DNA of 64,000 nt from Burkholderia contaminans (GTDB taxonomy: Bacteria > Pseudomonadota > Gammaproteobacteria > Burkholderiales > Burkholderiaceae). The stretch spans positions 682,001 to 746,000 of the forward strand of contig NZ_CP090640.1 of NCBI RefSeq assembly GCF_029633825.1, given 5' to 3'. Positions 27,015 through 35,556 of the stretch are shown here, piece by piece. Each line of letters opens with the position of its first letter. The first letter of the stretch is position 1. The notes below the pieces were generated by a model, which saw only the letters and a program-made list of their open reading frames with translations, was not told the DNA's origin and ran no database searches. The translations under genes and the position numbers were made by a program.

Positions 27015-27081
27015 GCGCACCTCCTCTGTACAAGTAAAGCCGCGGCACACTGCTGCGATGCGCTTATGACCCCGGTTAGCG

Positions 27082-27087
27082 ATTATA
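27082..27087 (-). promoter_or_regulatory. Candidate ptsI promoter -10 element
   Basis: A perfect TATAAT lies on the minus strand 68 bp upstream of the ptsI GTG and below the terminator at 27155-27182. The -35 region at 17-18 bp (AGTCAG or CAGTCA) is poor, so an activator or extended features may be needed. Confidence 0.42.
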
Positions 27088-27154
27088 AATTCCGCGACTC
27101 CCCGCTGACTGCATGCACCGCAGCATTGCGCATTTCGCATCAATGCTTCCGACG

Positions 27155-27182
27155 AAAAAAATGCCGCGGAATCCGCGGCATT
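27155..27182 (-). terminator. Terminator between ptsH and ptsI
   Basis: The stem AATGCCGCGG (27160-27169) pairs with CCGCGGCATT (27173-27182). On the minus strand TTTTTT follows (27160-27155). It lies 34 bp past the ptsH stop and upstream of ptsI, so it should stop or attenuate read-through into ptsI. Confidence 0.85.
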
Positions 27183-27215
27183 CTGACTGGAAACGGCAAC
27201 TATCCCGCGCGAGGA

Positions 27216-27485
27216 TCACTGGCCTTCGCCGAACTTGTCGGCGATCAGCTTCAGTAGCGCGTCCATCGCTTCCCGCTCGTCGGGCCCTTCGGTCTCGATC
27301 GTCACGGTGCTGCCGATGCCGGCCGCCAGCATCATCACGCCCATGATGCTCTTCGCATTGATCTTGCGCCCGTTGCGTGTCATCCAGACTTCCGACTGGA
27401 AGTTGCCGGCCAGTTGCGTAAGCTTGGCCGATGCGCGCGCATGGAGCCCCAATTTATTGACGATGGTGGTTTCTTGTTGAAGCAT
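27216..27485 (-). CDS. ptsH: PTS phosphocarrier protein HPr
   Basis: Small phosphocarrier between enzyme I and EIIA, 89 aa. ATG 27485 (MLQQETTIVNKLGLHARASAKL) is chosen by homology. The phosphorylated His is in LGLHARASAKLTQLA; the regulatory Ser appears in INAKSIMGVMMLA, as in HPr proteins that can be modified by HPr kinase. It follows the EIIA gene at 73 bp and is closed by a terminator. Confidence 0.95.
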   Translation of the reverse strand: MLQQETTIVNKLGLHARASAKLTQLAGNFQSEVWMTRNGRKINAKSIMGVMMLAAGIGSTVTIETEGPDEREAMDALLKLIADKFGEGQ

Positions 27486-27558
27486 GATTCTCGGTCGGGT
27501 CGGTCGGGACCGCCGGCGGCGCGCGCAGGCGGGTCGGTCTAAAACGGAAAACGGAGGC

Positions 27559-28029
27559 TCAGTGCGATTCGGTGCGCGGCTGCGGTTCGGGCGGAATCGG
27601 CGCGCACTGGCCGCAGCCGGTTTCGCTCGGCGGCGGCGGCGTGCCGGCCGACACCTCGTGCACGCCCTTCGCGCCGCCGGACAGCGCCTTGTCGACCAGC
27701 TTGTCGAGCGGCACGGTGCGGTAGCAGACGGCACGCACGAGCATCGGCAGGTTCACGCCGGCCAGCACGCGCACGTTGTCGAGCTTCGCGAGCTGGCCCG
27801 CGATGTTCGCGGGGGTCGCGCCGTACATGTCGGTCAGCACGACCACGCCGTTCTCTTCCCGGAGACGCGCGAGCTCCGCGTGCGCGAACGCCATCACCTG
27901 GGTCGGATCGCTGTCCGCCATCACGTCGATACAGCCGATGCGGGCGGGCACGCCGCCATAGATGTGCGCGATGCAGTCCCGCAGCGCGGTGGCGAGCGGG
28001 GCGTGCGCGATGATCAGGATCCCGGCCAT
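27559..28029 (-). CDS. PTS EIIA component, mannose/sorbose family, regulatory
   Basis: Cytosolic EIIA of the mannose class (PF03610), 156 aa, ATG 28029 (MAGILIIAHAPLATALRDC). The phosphorylated His is residue 9 (IIAHAPL); LTDMYGATPANIAGQLAKL is a family mark. No membrane EIIC/EIID is nearby, as in the incomplete regulatory PTS of betaproteobacteria. The C-terminal 25 residues are an added tail rich in Pro with CGQC (ETGCGQCAPIPPE). It heads the manX-like - ptsH - ptsI series. Confidence 0.88.
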   Translation of the reverse strand: MAGILIIAHAPLATALRDCIAHIYGGVPARIGCIDVMADSDPTQVMAFAHAELARLREENGVVVLTDMYGATPANIAGQLAKLDNVRVLAGVNLPMLVRAVCYRTVPLDKLVDKALSGGAKGVHEVSAGTPPPPSETGCGQCAPIPPEPQPRTESH

Positions 28030-28183
28030 GTCAGATCGCTCCCGGCCGCCCCTGGCGGGCCAATACCCCGCGGCGGGGCAATGAGCGTAGCGAGTGTGGG
28101 AAACGTTCCATGTTCAGCCTTGCAACAGTTTCGGCCCGACCGCCGGGCCTTGGGTGCGCGAGCGCGGCACCGGGCAAGCGGGC

Positions 28184-28189
28184 ATTGTA
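28184..28189 (-). promoter_or_regulatory. Candidate promoter for the EIIA-ptsH unit
   Basis: TACAAT reads on the minus strand about 155 bp before the EIIA start, in the 230-bp gap after gshB. No good -35 is seen. It is the best -10 in the gap. Confidence 0.32.
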
Positions 28190-28259
28190 GCAGGCCGGTC
28201 GAACTGCTCGGCGACGGGGGACCTGCGCGGCCGCCGCCGGGGTTGCGCGGGAAAGCAGC

Positions 28260-29216
28260 CTACGCGGCTGCCCGCTCCAGCGCGTCGATGAACATTGCGG
28301 CGACGTCGAAGCCCGTCTGCTCCATGATCTCGCGGAAGCACGTCGGGCTCGTGACGTTCACCTCGGTCAGCCAGTCGCCGATCGCATCCAGGCCGACCAG
28401 CAGCAACCCGCGTGCCGCGAGCACGGGCCCGAGCGTTTCGGCGATCTCGCGATCGCGCGCGGTCAGCGGCTGCGCCACGCCGAGCCCGCCCGCCGCGAGA
28501 TTGCCGCGCACTTCGCTGCCCTGCGGAATCCGGGCGAGCGAAAACGGCACCGGTTCGCCCGCAATCAGCAGGATGCGCTTGTCGCCTGCCTTGATCTCCG
28601 GAATGAACTTCTGGATCATCAGCGAGCGCGTGCCGTCGTGGCCGAGCATCTCGATGATCGCGCCGAGATTCATCCCGTCGGCCTTCACACGGAACACGCC
28701 CATCCCGCCCATGCCGTCGAGCGGCTTGACGATCACGTCGCCATGCTCGGCGTGGAAGGCGCGCAGGCGCGCCGCATCACGCGTGACGAGCGTCGGTGCG
28801 ACGAATTGCGGAAACTCGCCGATCGCGAGCTTTTCCGAGTGATCGCGGATCGACTGCGGCTTGTTGAACACGTGCGCGCCCGCCCGCTCGGCAAGCTCGA
28901 GCATCCACGTGGCCGTCACGTATTCCATGTCGAACGGCGGATCCTTGCGCATCAGCACCGCACCGAACGACGTCAGCGCACGGGATTCGTGCGCGGCCGC
29001 CTCGTACCACGGATGGCGGTGCAGATCGGCCGTATCGCCGACGATCGTCACGCGCTGCACGTCCGCCTCGACGCCCGAACCCGTCCACGCGAGCTGGTGC
29101 GGCTCGCATGCGTACACCGCATGCCCGCGCCGCGCCGCCTCCGCCATCATCGCGTAGGTCGAATCCTTGTAGATCTTGAAGCGCTCGAGCGGGTCGGCGA
29201 TAAAGAGAATGTCCAT
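28260..29216 (-). CDS. gshB: Glutathione synthetase
   Basis: ATP-grasp enzyme joining gamma-glutamylcysteine and glycine, 318 aa. ATG 29216 (MDILFIADPLERFKIYKDST) follows AGGACCTC. Marks: VLMRKDPPFDMEYV, FNKPQSIRDHSEKLAI, IVKPLDGMGGMGVFRV (glycine-rich loop), IPEIKAGDKRILLI and LTEVNVTSPTCFREI with the metal-binding Glu/Asn. It follows gshA by 26 bp in the same direction, so both steps of glutathione synthesis are one unit. Confidence 0.97.
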   Translation of the reverse strand: MDILFIADPLERFKIYKDSTYAMMAEAARRGHAVYACEPHQLAWTGSGVEADVQRVTIVGDTADLHRHPWYEAAAHESRALTSFGAVLMRKDPPFDMEYVTATWMLELAERAGAHVFNKPQSIRDHSEKLAIGEFPQFVAPTLVTRDAARLRAFHAEHGDVIVKPLDGMGGMGVFRVKADGMNLGAIIEMLGHDGTRSLMIQKFIPEIKAGDKRILLIAGEPVPFSLARIPQGSEVRGNLAAGGLGVAQPLTARDREIAETLGPVLAARGLLLVGLDAIGDWLTEVNVTSPTCFREIMEQTGFDVAAMFIDALERAAA

Positions 29217-29242
29217 GAGGTCCTGTACGTAGCGAAGGTCCG

Positions 29243-30532
29243 TTACACCTGGATGGCTTCGGGGTCGGTCTTTTCCAGTTCGATCGACGACGCGATCAGC
29301 GACAGCCGCGCGACGACGCCGTACATGTAGAAACGGTTCGGCGGCGCGGCACCCGGCTTCGCGCCCGCATCCGGCAGCGCGGTGTGCTCGAAGCCGAGCG
29401 GCACGTAGTGCATGCCGGGCGCGTTCAGGTTCTGGTCGCGCTCGCGGCCGGCGTGCGTGCGGTAGAAGCCGCCGACCACGTAGCGGTCGATCATGTACAC
29501 GACGGGCTCGGCGACTTCGTCGCCGACGCGCTCGAACGTATACACGCCTTCCTGCACGATCACGTCGCGCACCGCGAGGCCGGCCTTCGACTCGGCCATC
29601 TGCGCGCGCTCGGCCTTCGACATGCGGCCGATCTCGGCCGCATCGTGCACGGTCATCACGCCGCGCCCCGCCGTGCCCGCGTCGGCCTTCACGACGACGT
29701 ACGGTTTCTCGCTGATCCCGTATTCGCGGTACTTGCGCGCGATCTTCTTCAGCACGCCGTCGATCGCATCGGCGAGCGCCTGCTCGCCTTCATGCGCCTG
29801 CCAGTCGACGCCTTCCACGTGCGCGAAATACGGATTCACCATCCACGGATCGACGCCGACCATCTTCGCGAACTTCTTCGCGACGTCGTCGTAGCACGAG
29901 AAATGCGTCGACTTGCGGCGCACGGCCCAGCCCGCGTGCAGCGGCGGCAGCAGGTACTGCTCGTGCAGGTTTTCCAGCACGGCCGGAATGCCGGCCGACA
30001 GGTCGTTGTTCAGCAGGATCGAGCACGGATCGAAATTCTTCAGGCCGAGGCGGCGCTGCGAACGCTCGAGCGGTTCGAGCACGATCTTCTGGCCATCGGC
30101 CAGCGTGATCGGCGTCATGTCGGTGATGCTCGGGTCGAGCGAGCCGAAGCGCACGTTCAGGCCGGCCTGGCGCATGATCGTGGCGAGACGTGCGACGTTT
30201 TCGAGGTAGAACGCGTTGCGGGTCGGCAGCTCGGGAATCACGAGCAGGTTCTTCGCGTCCGGGCAGATCTTCTCGATCGCGGCCATCGCCGCCTGCACGG
30301 CGAGCGGCAGCACTTCGGACGGCAGGTTGTTGAACGCGCCGGGAAACAGGTTCGCGTCGACGGGCGCCAGCTTGAAGCCGGCGTTGCGCAGGTCCACCGA
30401 ACAATAGAACGGCGGGGTGTGTTCCTGCCATTCGAGCCTGAACCAGCGTTCGATCGCAGGCGTCGCGTCGAGGATCTTCTGCTCGAGTTCGAGCAGCGGA
30501 CCGTTCAACGCGGTAACGAGGTGGGGAACCAT
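29243..30532 (-). CDS. gshA: Glutamate-cysteine ligase (proteobacterial short type)
   Basis: First enzyme of glutathione synthesis, 429 aa. It belongs to the betaproteobacterial GshA family that is unrelated in length to the E. coli 518-aa enzyme. ATG 30532 (MVPHLVTALNGPLLELEQKI). Visible marks include FYCSVDLRNAGFKLAPVDANLFPGAFNNL (shown in part), FVVKADAGTAGRGVMTV-like VVVKADAGTAGRGVMTVHD as the ATP-grasp-type loop, and YMIDRYVVGGFYRTHAGRE. A TACAAT at 30565-30560 on the minus strand is a possible -10. gshB follows. Confidence 0.93.
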   Translation of the reverse strand: MVPHLVTALNGPLLELEQKILDATPAIERWFRLEWQEHTPPFYCSVDLRNAGFKLAPVDANLFPGAFNNLPSEVLPLAVQAAMAAIEKICPDAKNLLVIPELPTRNAFYLENVARLATIMRQAGLNVRFGSLDPSITDMTPITLADGQKIVLEPLERSQRRLGLKNFDPCSILLNNDLSAGIPAVLENLHEQYLLPPLHAGWAVRRKSTHFSCYDDVAKKFAKMVGVDPWMVNPYFAHVEGVDWQAHEGEQALADAIDGVLKKIARKYREYGISEKPYVVVKADAGTAGRGVMTVHDAAEIGRMSKAERAQMAESKAGLAVRDVIVQEGVYTFERVGDEVAEPVVYMIDRYVVGGFYRTHAGRERDQNLNAPGMHYVPLGFEHTALPDAGAKPGAAPPNRFYMYGVVARLSLIASSIELEKTDPEAIQV

Positions 30533-30683
30533 GAATCACTCGCGAGCGGGAGAATGAAGATTGTAGAGCAATTGCCCTGCCCATTTGGGGATTGTTCCCG
30601 GCTTCACAAGGATATGGAGGAAGTTTTCGGCTATTGACCCGATAGAGTGAAGGGTTATCCGCTACGGCAGCGCGTGACAGAAG

Positions 30684-30710
30684 AAAAAAAGCCCGCCGGG
30701 TGAGGCGGGC
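30684..30710 (-). terminator. Rho-independent terminator of amtB
   Basis: The stem GCCCGCC (30691-30697) pairs with GGCGGGC (30704-30710) around a 6-base loop. The minus strand continues with a run of seven T (30690-30684). It closes the glnK-amtB operon. Confidence 0.9.
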
Positions 30711-30776
30711 CCAAGTCGCTGCGCTCATTCATGGCGGGCGCCGTCGTCGCGGCGGCCCGCCGGTCATCCTTGTGAC

Positions 30777-32291
30777 TTATTCGACATGCTCGCCGTGCAG
30801 GATCACGTCGAGGCCTTCGCGCTCTTCTTCTTCCGACACGCGCAGGCCGATCGTCAGGTCGATCAGCTTCAGCAGCACGAAGCTCAGCACGCCGCTGTAG
30901 ACCAGCGTGATCAAGACGCCCTTCGCCTGCAGCAGCAGGCTGCCGTCGGCGCCGCCGATATCCTTGACCGCGAAGACGCCGGTCAGCAGTGCGCCGAGAA
31001 TCCCGCCGATGCCGTGCACGCCGAACGCGTCGAGCGAATCGTCGTAGCCGAGCTTCGACTTGAGCCACGTCGCCGACCAGAAGCACACGACGCCCGCCGC
31101 GATACCGATCACGAGCGCGCCTGCCACGCCGACGAAGCCGGCTGCCGGCGTGATCGCCACCAGACCCGCGACCGCGCCCGACACGATGCCGAGCACCGAC
31201 GGCTTGCCCTTCGCGATCCATTCGGCAAACATCCAGCCGAGCGCCGCGCACGCCGTCGCGACTTGCGTCGTCAGCATCGCGAAGCCGGCGCGGCCGTCGG
31301 CCGCGACTGCGGAGCCCGCGTTGAAACCGAACCAGCCGACCCACAGCATCGAGCCGCCGATCATCGTCAGCACGAGGTTGTGCGGTGCCATCGATTCACG
31401 ACCGTAGCCGACGCGCTTGCCGAGCACCAGGCACGACACGAGGCCCGCGATACCGGCGTTGATGTGCACCACCGTGCCGCCCGCGAAGTCGAGCACGCCG
31501 TCAGCCGACAGCCAGCCGGTCGGCTCCCACACCATGTGCGCGATCGGCACGTAGACGATCAGCGACCAGAGCGTCATGAACACGAGCATCGCCGAGAACT
31601 TCATCCGGTCGGCGAACGCGCCGCAGATCAGCGCCGGCGTGATGATCGCGAACGTCATCTGGTAGACGAAGTAGACCGATTCCGGAATCGTCGGTGCCAG
31701 GTGGCTGACGGTCAGCGTCGTCGCCTTGTCGCCGTGGATGTAGTTCATGCCGTGCAGGAACGCGCGCGACAGGCCGCCGATGAAGCCGCTGCCCGGCGTG
31801 AACGCGAGGCTGTAGCCGACCACCGTCCACAGCACCGTGATCACCGCGGTGATCGCGAAGCTCTGCATCACGGTCGCGAGCACGTTCTTCTTGCGGACCA
31901 TGCCCGCGTAGAACAGCGCGAGGCCGGGGATCGTCATGAACAGCACGAGCGCGGTGGACGTCAGCATCCACGCGGTATCGCCCGCGCTGATCTTCGACGA
32001 ATCGACCGAGAACGGGGCGGTCGGCGCAGCGGGAGCGGCCGGTGCCGAAGCAGCGGCGGCAGCCGACGCGTCGGTGGCGCTCGAGGCCGGCGCGGCGGCA
32101 GCGGCGGTTGCGGACGCGTCGGTGGCAGCCGGTGCCGAAGCGGCCGGAGCGGCAGCAGCCGATGCGTCGGAAGCCGTTGCGGCGGGCGCGGACGCAGCCG
32201 CGGCGGACGCCGCGTCGTCGGCGAGCGCGGAGCCGACGCCGGCCGCGATCAGCGAGCCGGCCATCAGCAGGGACATCAGAAGTTTGCGCAT
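30777..32291 (-). CDS. amtB: Ammonium transporter AmtB with Ala-rich N-terminal extension
   Basis: Trimeric ammonium channel of the inner membrane, 504 aa. ATG 32291 (MRKLLMSLLMAGSLIAAGVG) follows GAGGAAACCCAAG and opens a signal peptide ending at SALA-DDA. About 75 residues of Ala/Ser/Pro/Thr/Asp low-complexity sequence follow, then the normal Amt core beginning SAGDTAWMLTSTALVLFMT. Core marks: PGLALFYAGMVRKKNVLATVMQSF, GFNAGSA, and DDSLDAFGVHGIGGILGALLTGVF with one pore His. It is downstream of glnK by 37 bp, the classic glnK-amtB pair. Confidence 0.95.
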   Translation of the reverse strand: MRKLLMSLLMAGSLIAAGVGSALADDAASAAAASAPAATASDASAAAAPAASAPAATDASATAAAAAPASSATDASAAAAASAPAAPAAPTAPFSVDSSKISAGDTAWMLTSTALVLFMTIPGLALFYAGMVRKKNVLATVMQSFAITAVITVLWTVVGYSLAFTPGSGFIGGLSRAFLHGMNYIHGDKATTLTVSHLAPTIPESVYFVYQMTFAIITPALICGAFADRMKFSAMLVFMTLWSLIVYVPIAHMVWEPTGWLSADGVLDFAGGTVVHINAGIAGLVSCLVLGKRVGYGRESMAPHNLVLTMIGGSMLWVGWFGFNAGSAVAADGRAGFAMLTTQVATACAALGWMFAEWIAKGKPSVLGIVSGAVAGLVAITPAAGFVGVAGALVIGIAAGVVCFWSATWLKSKLGYDDSLDAFGVHGIGGILGALLTGVFAVKDIGGADGSLLLQAKGVLITLVYSGVLSFVLLKLIDLTIGLRVSEEEEREGLDVILHGEHVE

Positions 32292-32328
32292 CTTGGGTTT
32301 CCTCTTGTCGCTTGTCTTGTCTGTTCTG

Positions 32329-32772
<444 letters not shown>

Positions 32773-32990
32773 TCATCAAGGGGTCGCATCGCGCGATGTA
32801 AGGCGCGGAAGCCCGGCCGAATGGCCAACGTGGCCCGGTTTGCTGGCGCGGCGAAAGGATCGTTGCTAGAGTGCACGCACGTCCCGGATCGCCGGGGCAT
32901 TCACCCATGCGGGCGCCATGCCCGGAATTCGCGCTCCGGGCGCACCATTTCCGGTCATGCGTGCATCATGGGCACGTACGCAACTGAAGA

Positions 32991-33007
32991 TGCACATTTT
33001 TTGTGCA
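32991..33007. promoter_or_regulatory. NtrC-type binding palindrome (enhancer of glnK-amtB)
   Basis: TGCACATTTTTTGTGCA is a perfect TGCAC-N7-GTGCA palindrome, the pattern of NtrC sites in enterobacterial glnA and glnK promoters. It lies about 250 bp upstream of the -24/-12 element, a usual enhancer distance, and 16 bp upstream of the ubiK ATG. Confidence 0.75.
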
Positions 33008-33022
33008 AGGAAGGGGAATCAC

Positions 33023-33274
33023 ATGAAGCAACCCAGCGACGTTTTCAACGATCTGCAGTCGCGCGTCAGCGATCTGCTGAAAAACTCGCCGGCCAAGGAC
33101 GTCGAGCGCAACGTGAAGGCCATGCTGTCGCAAGGCTTCTCGAAACTCGATCTCGTCACGCGCGAGGAATTCGACACGCAGGCGCAGGTGCTCGCCCGCA
33201 CCCGCGTGCGCCTCGAGGAGCTCGAGAAACGCGTCGCGGAACTCGAGCAGAAGCTCGCCGCGCCGCAAGCCTGA
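33023..33274 (+). CDS. ubiK: Ubiquinone biosynthesis accessory factor UbiK
   Basis: Small coiled-coil protein (BMFP/YqiC family) that binds UbiJ and membrane lipids to aid aerobic ubiquinone synthesis, 83 aa. ATG 33023 (MKQPSDVFNDLQSRVSDLLK) follows AAGGGGAATCAC. The middle KDVERNVKAMLSQGFSKLDLV and the C-terminal coiled coil VTREEFDTQAQVLARTRVRLEELEKRVAELEQKL (about 45-78, shown in part as ARTRVRLEELEKRVAELEQ) are typical. Confidence 0.9.
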   Translation: MKQPSDVFNDLQSRVSDLLKNSPAKDVERNVKAMLSQGFSKLDLVTREEFDTQAQVLARTRVRLEELEKRVAELEQKLAAPQA

Positions 33275-33592
33275 CGCCCTGCCCGGCCGCAAGGTCCGGG
33301 CGCGGGCCGCCTCGCGCGGCCCGCGCCCGCCGCCTTGAAGCACTGAAGCACTGAAGCACTGAAGCACTGAAGCACTGAAGCACTGAAGCACTGAAGTCAC
33401 CGTACCGCTCTTCGTCGTCCGTCGTTCTACGCAGCACCCCCGCTCTTCGCTGTTCTTCGCTCTTCGCAGTCCGTCGTTCCGCTGTTCCTCGTTCTTTCCC
33501 CGCGCCACGCCGGCAAGCGCGCACCGTTCCTCCGATTCCCGCGGCATGCGGCCTCGAACGGCCGTCGTCCGTCTTTTTTCAGGAGCCTCGCC
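33275..33592. other. Gap with 8-bp tandem repeat and pyrimidine-rich tract
   Basis: The 318-bp gap between ubiK and comM holds a GC-rich hairpin region just after ubiK, the TGAAGCAC tandem array (33336-33396), then about 150 bases of plus-strand C/T-rich sequence with repeated CGCTCTTCG and GTCGTT-like words, and at the end the comM ribosome site AGGAG. No gene is supported in either strand. Confidence 0.6.
33336..33396. repeat. Tandem repeat, seven copies of TGAAGCAC
   Basis: Seven perfect head-to-tail copies of the 8-mer TGAAGCAC run from 33336 to 33391, followed by a partial TGAAG to 33396. The unit is not a multiple of three and the array is intergenic. Slippage could vary copy number between strains. 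Confidence 0.95.
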
Positions 33593-35223
33593 ATGTCGCT
33601 CGCCGTGGTGCGCAGTCGCGCGCCCGCCTCCGGCCGTGCGCCGGACGTCACCGTCGAAGTCCATCTCGCCAACGGGTTGCCGTCGTTCTCGATCGTCGGC
33701 CTGCCCGATCTCGAAGTCCGCGAAAGCCGCGAGCGGGTGCGCGCCGCGCTGCAGAACTGCGGCTTCGACTTCCCCGTGCGCCGCATCACCGTCAACCTCG
33801 CGCCGGCCGACCTGCCGAAGGAGTCGGGACGGTTCGACCTGCCGATCGCGCTCGGCATCCTCGCCGCGAACGGCCAGATCCCGGCCGACGCACTGGCCGG
33901 CCGCGAATTCGCGGGTGAACTGTCGCTGACGGGCGCGCTGCGGCCGATGCGCGGCGCGTTCGCGATGGCGTGCGGCGTGGCGCGGGATTGGCAGGTGGCG
34001 GAAAGCGGCGCGGCTTCCGGCCTGGGTTCAGGCACGCTCTCCGGTTCAGGCGACGGTGGCCGGGAGGCCGGCCCGCAGCCGCACTCCGCCGCCGCGTCGG
34101 ACGCCCCGAGCTGTACCTGCCGCTAGCCAGCGCCGCCGAGGCCGCGCTCGTGCCGGGCGTCACCGTGTTCGGCGCGCCGGACCTGCCCGCGCTGTGCGCG
34201 CACCTCACCGGCGCGCCCGACGGACGGCTCGCGCCGGTCGCGGCGCCGTGCCTCGACGGCCTGCCGATGCCGGCCGCGCCCGATCTCGCCGACGTGGTCG
34301 GCCAGCGCGGCGCCCGCCGCGCACTGGAAGTCGCGGCCGCGGGTGGCCATCACATGCTGATGGTCGGGCCGCCGGGGGCCGGCAAGTCGATGCTGGCCGC
34401 GCGGCTGCCGGGCCTCCTGCCGCCGCTGACCGACGATGAGGCGCTGACGTCGGCGGCGCTCCTCTCCGCGAGCCGCCTCGGCTTCTCGCCCGCGCAGTGG
34501 CGCCGGCGGCCGTTCCGTGCGCCGCACCACTCGTCGAGCGCCGCCGCGCTGGTCGGCGGCCGCAACCCGCCGCAACCGGGCGAGATCACGCTCGCGCACC
34601 TCGGCGTGCTGTTCCTCGACGAACTCCCGGAATTCGACCGGCACGTGCTCGAAATGCTGCGCGAGCCGCTGGAGGCCGGCCGCATCACGATTTCACGTGC
34701 GGCCCAGCAGGCCGACTTTCCGGCCGCTTGCCAGCTGATCGCCGCGATGAATCCGTGCCCGTGCGGCTGGCACGGCGATCCGTCAGGACGCTGCCGCTGC
34801 TCGCCCGACGTCGCCGCACGCTACCTGCGCAAGCTGTCGGGGCCGCTCGTCGATCGCATCGACATCCAGATCGACCTGCCCGCGCTGTCGCCCGCCGAAC
34901 TGGCGACGCGCACATCGGCGCCCGGCGAGCCGAGTGCCGCGGTCGCCGCGCGGGTTGCGCAGGCGCGTGCGCTGCAACTCGATCGGCAGGGCAAGACGAA
35001 CCACATGCTGAGCGGCCGCGAGACCGACGACCTGTGCCGGCCGACCGACGAAGGCGAACGGCTGTTGCGCGAGGCCGGCGAGCGCTTCGGCTGGTCGGCG
35101 CGCGCGTATTACCGCGTGCTGAAGGTCGCGCGGACGATCGCCGACCTGGCCGGCGACCCGCTGCCGACGGCCGCGCAGATCGCCGAAGCGATCCGCTACC
35201 GGCGCGCGCTGACGGCGCTTTGA
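33593..35223 (+). pseudogene. comM: comM/YifB-family Mg-chelatase-like AAA+ ATPase, frameshifted
   Basis: ComM is a hexameric helicase for branch migration in natural transformation. The start at 33593 (MSLAVVRSRAPASGRAPDVT) follows AGGAGCCTC. Frame one encodes the N-terminal ChlI-like domain (VEVHLANGLPSFSIVGLPDLEV..., ITVNLAPADLPKESGRFDLPIALG). It should continue into RPELYLPLASAAEAALVPGVTVF, but that part, the Walker A GPPGAGKSMLAARLPG, GVLFLDELPEF and the zinc-like CPCGWHGDPSGRCRC lie in another frame. Loss of one G in the run at 34099-34100 (TCG-GGA) restores one 543-codon frame. Without repair the ATPase is separated from its N-domain. Confidence 0.85.
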
Positions 35224-35556
35224 ACGCCCTCGGAGGACAAAATCCGGCTGTCAAGACTTGACTTATGCACAATTCCGCGAATCCGGCCCCGCATCAGGTC
35301 TCGGCGAGACCTTTGCGGCACGGAATCCGTATCTCCTTGTTTTGATTCACCTTTCCCAAAAGGCAAGCGAACGGCCAAACAGGCCGGAAGGCCGTCCCGC
35401 GCGGCTTGGCGGGAAATCCGGGCAACTTTTCAACAAAGTTATCCACATGCGCTGTGGATAGCCGAAAAAACCTCGCAAAATCCGGCGACTAGCGTCGAAA
35501 GCTGCGAATGAACTTTCAGTTGCCACCGCGTGTCTGAGCGCCCTCGCCGGCCGCCG
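35224..35556. other. Intergenic gap between convergent comM and lipoprotein gene
   Basis: The 333-bp gap between two convergent 3' ends has no gene. It is less GC-rich than its surroundings and holds a pair of inverted DnaA-box-like sequences at 35439-35461, which also form a hairpin followed by GCCGAAAAAA. Confidence 0.55.
35439..35461. other. Inverted pair of DnaA-box-like sequences
   Basis: TTATCCACA (35439-35447), identical to the consensus DnaA box, is followed after 5 bases by TGTGGATAG (35453-35461), the reverse complement of CTATCCACA. The two give a perfect 8-bp inverted repeat. It may bind DnaA, or may simply be a hairpin terminator between convergent genes. Confidence 0.6.

Noticed and set aside
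24157..27048. Very long open frame on the minus strand (over 900 codons) spanning the S41 protease end, moeB-like and ptsI genes
   Set aside because: It is antisense to two real genes and out of frame with ptsI, with Arg/Ala-rich composition and no domain; high G+C removes stops by chance.
33019..33375. Minus-strand frame encoding repeated VLQCFSAS peptides
   Set aside because: The peptide is just the translation of the 8-bp tandem repeat and runs antisense through ubiK.
33336..33396. Possible CRISPR array
   Set aside because: Repeats are 8 bp and directly adjacent, with no spacers and no cas genes nearby.
34080..34110. Programmed frameshifting in comM
   Set aside because: The change lies in a variable linker without a slippery site; one lost G explains it.
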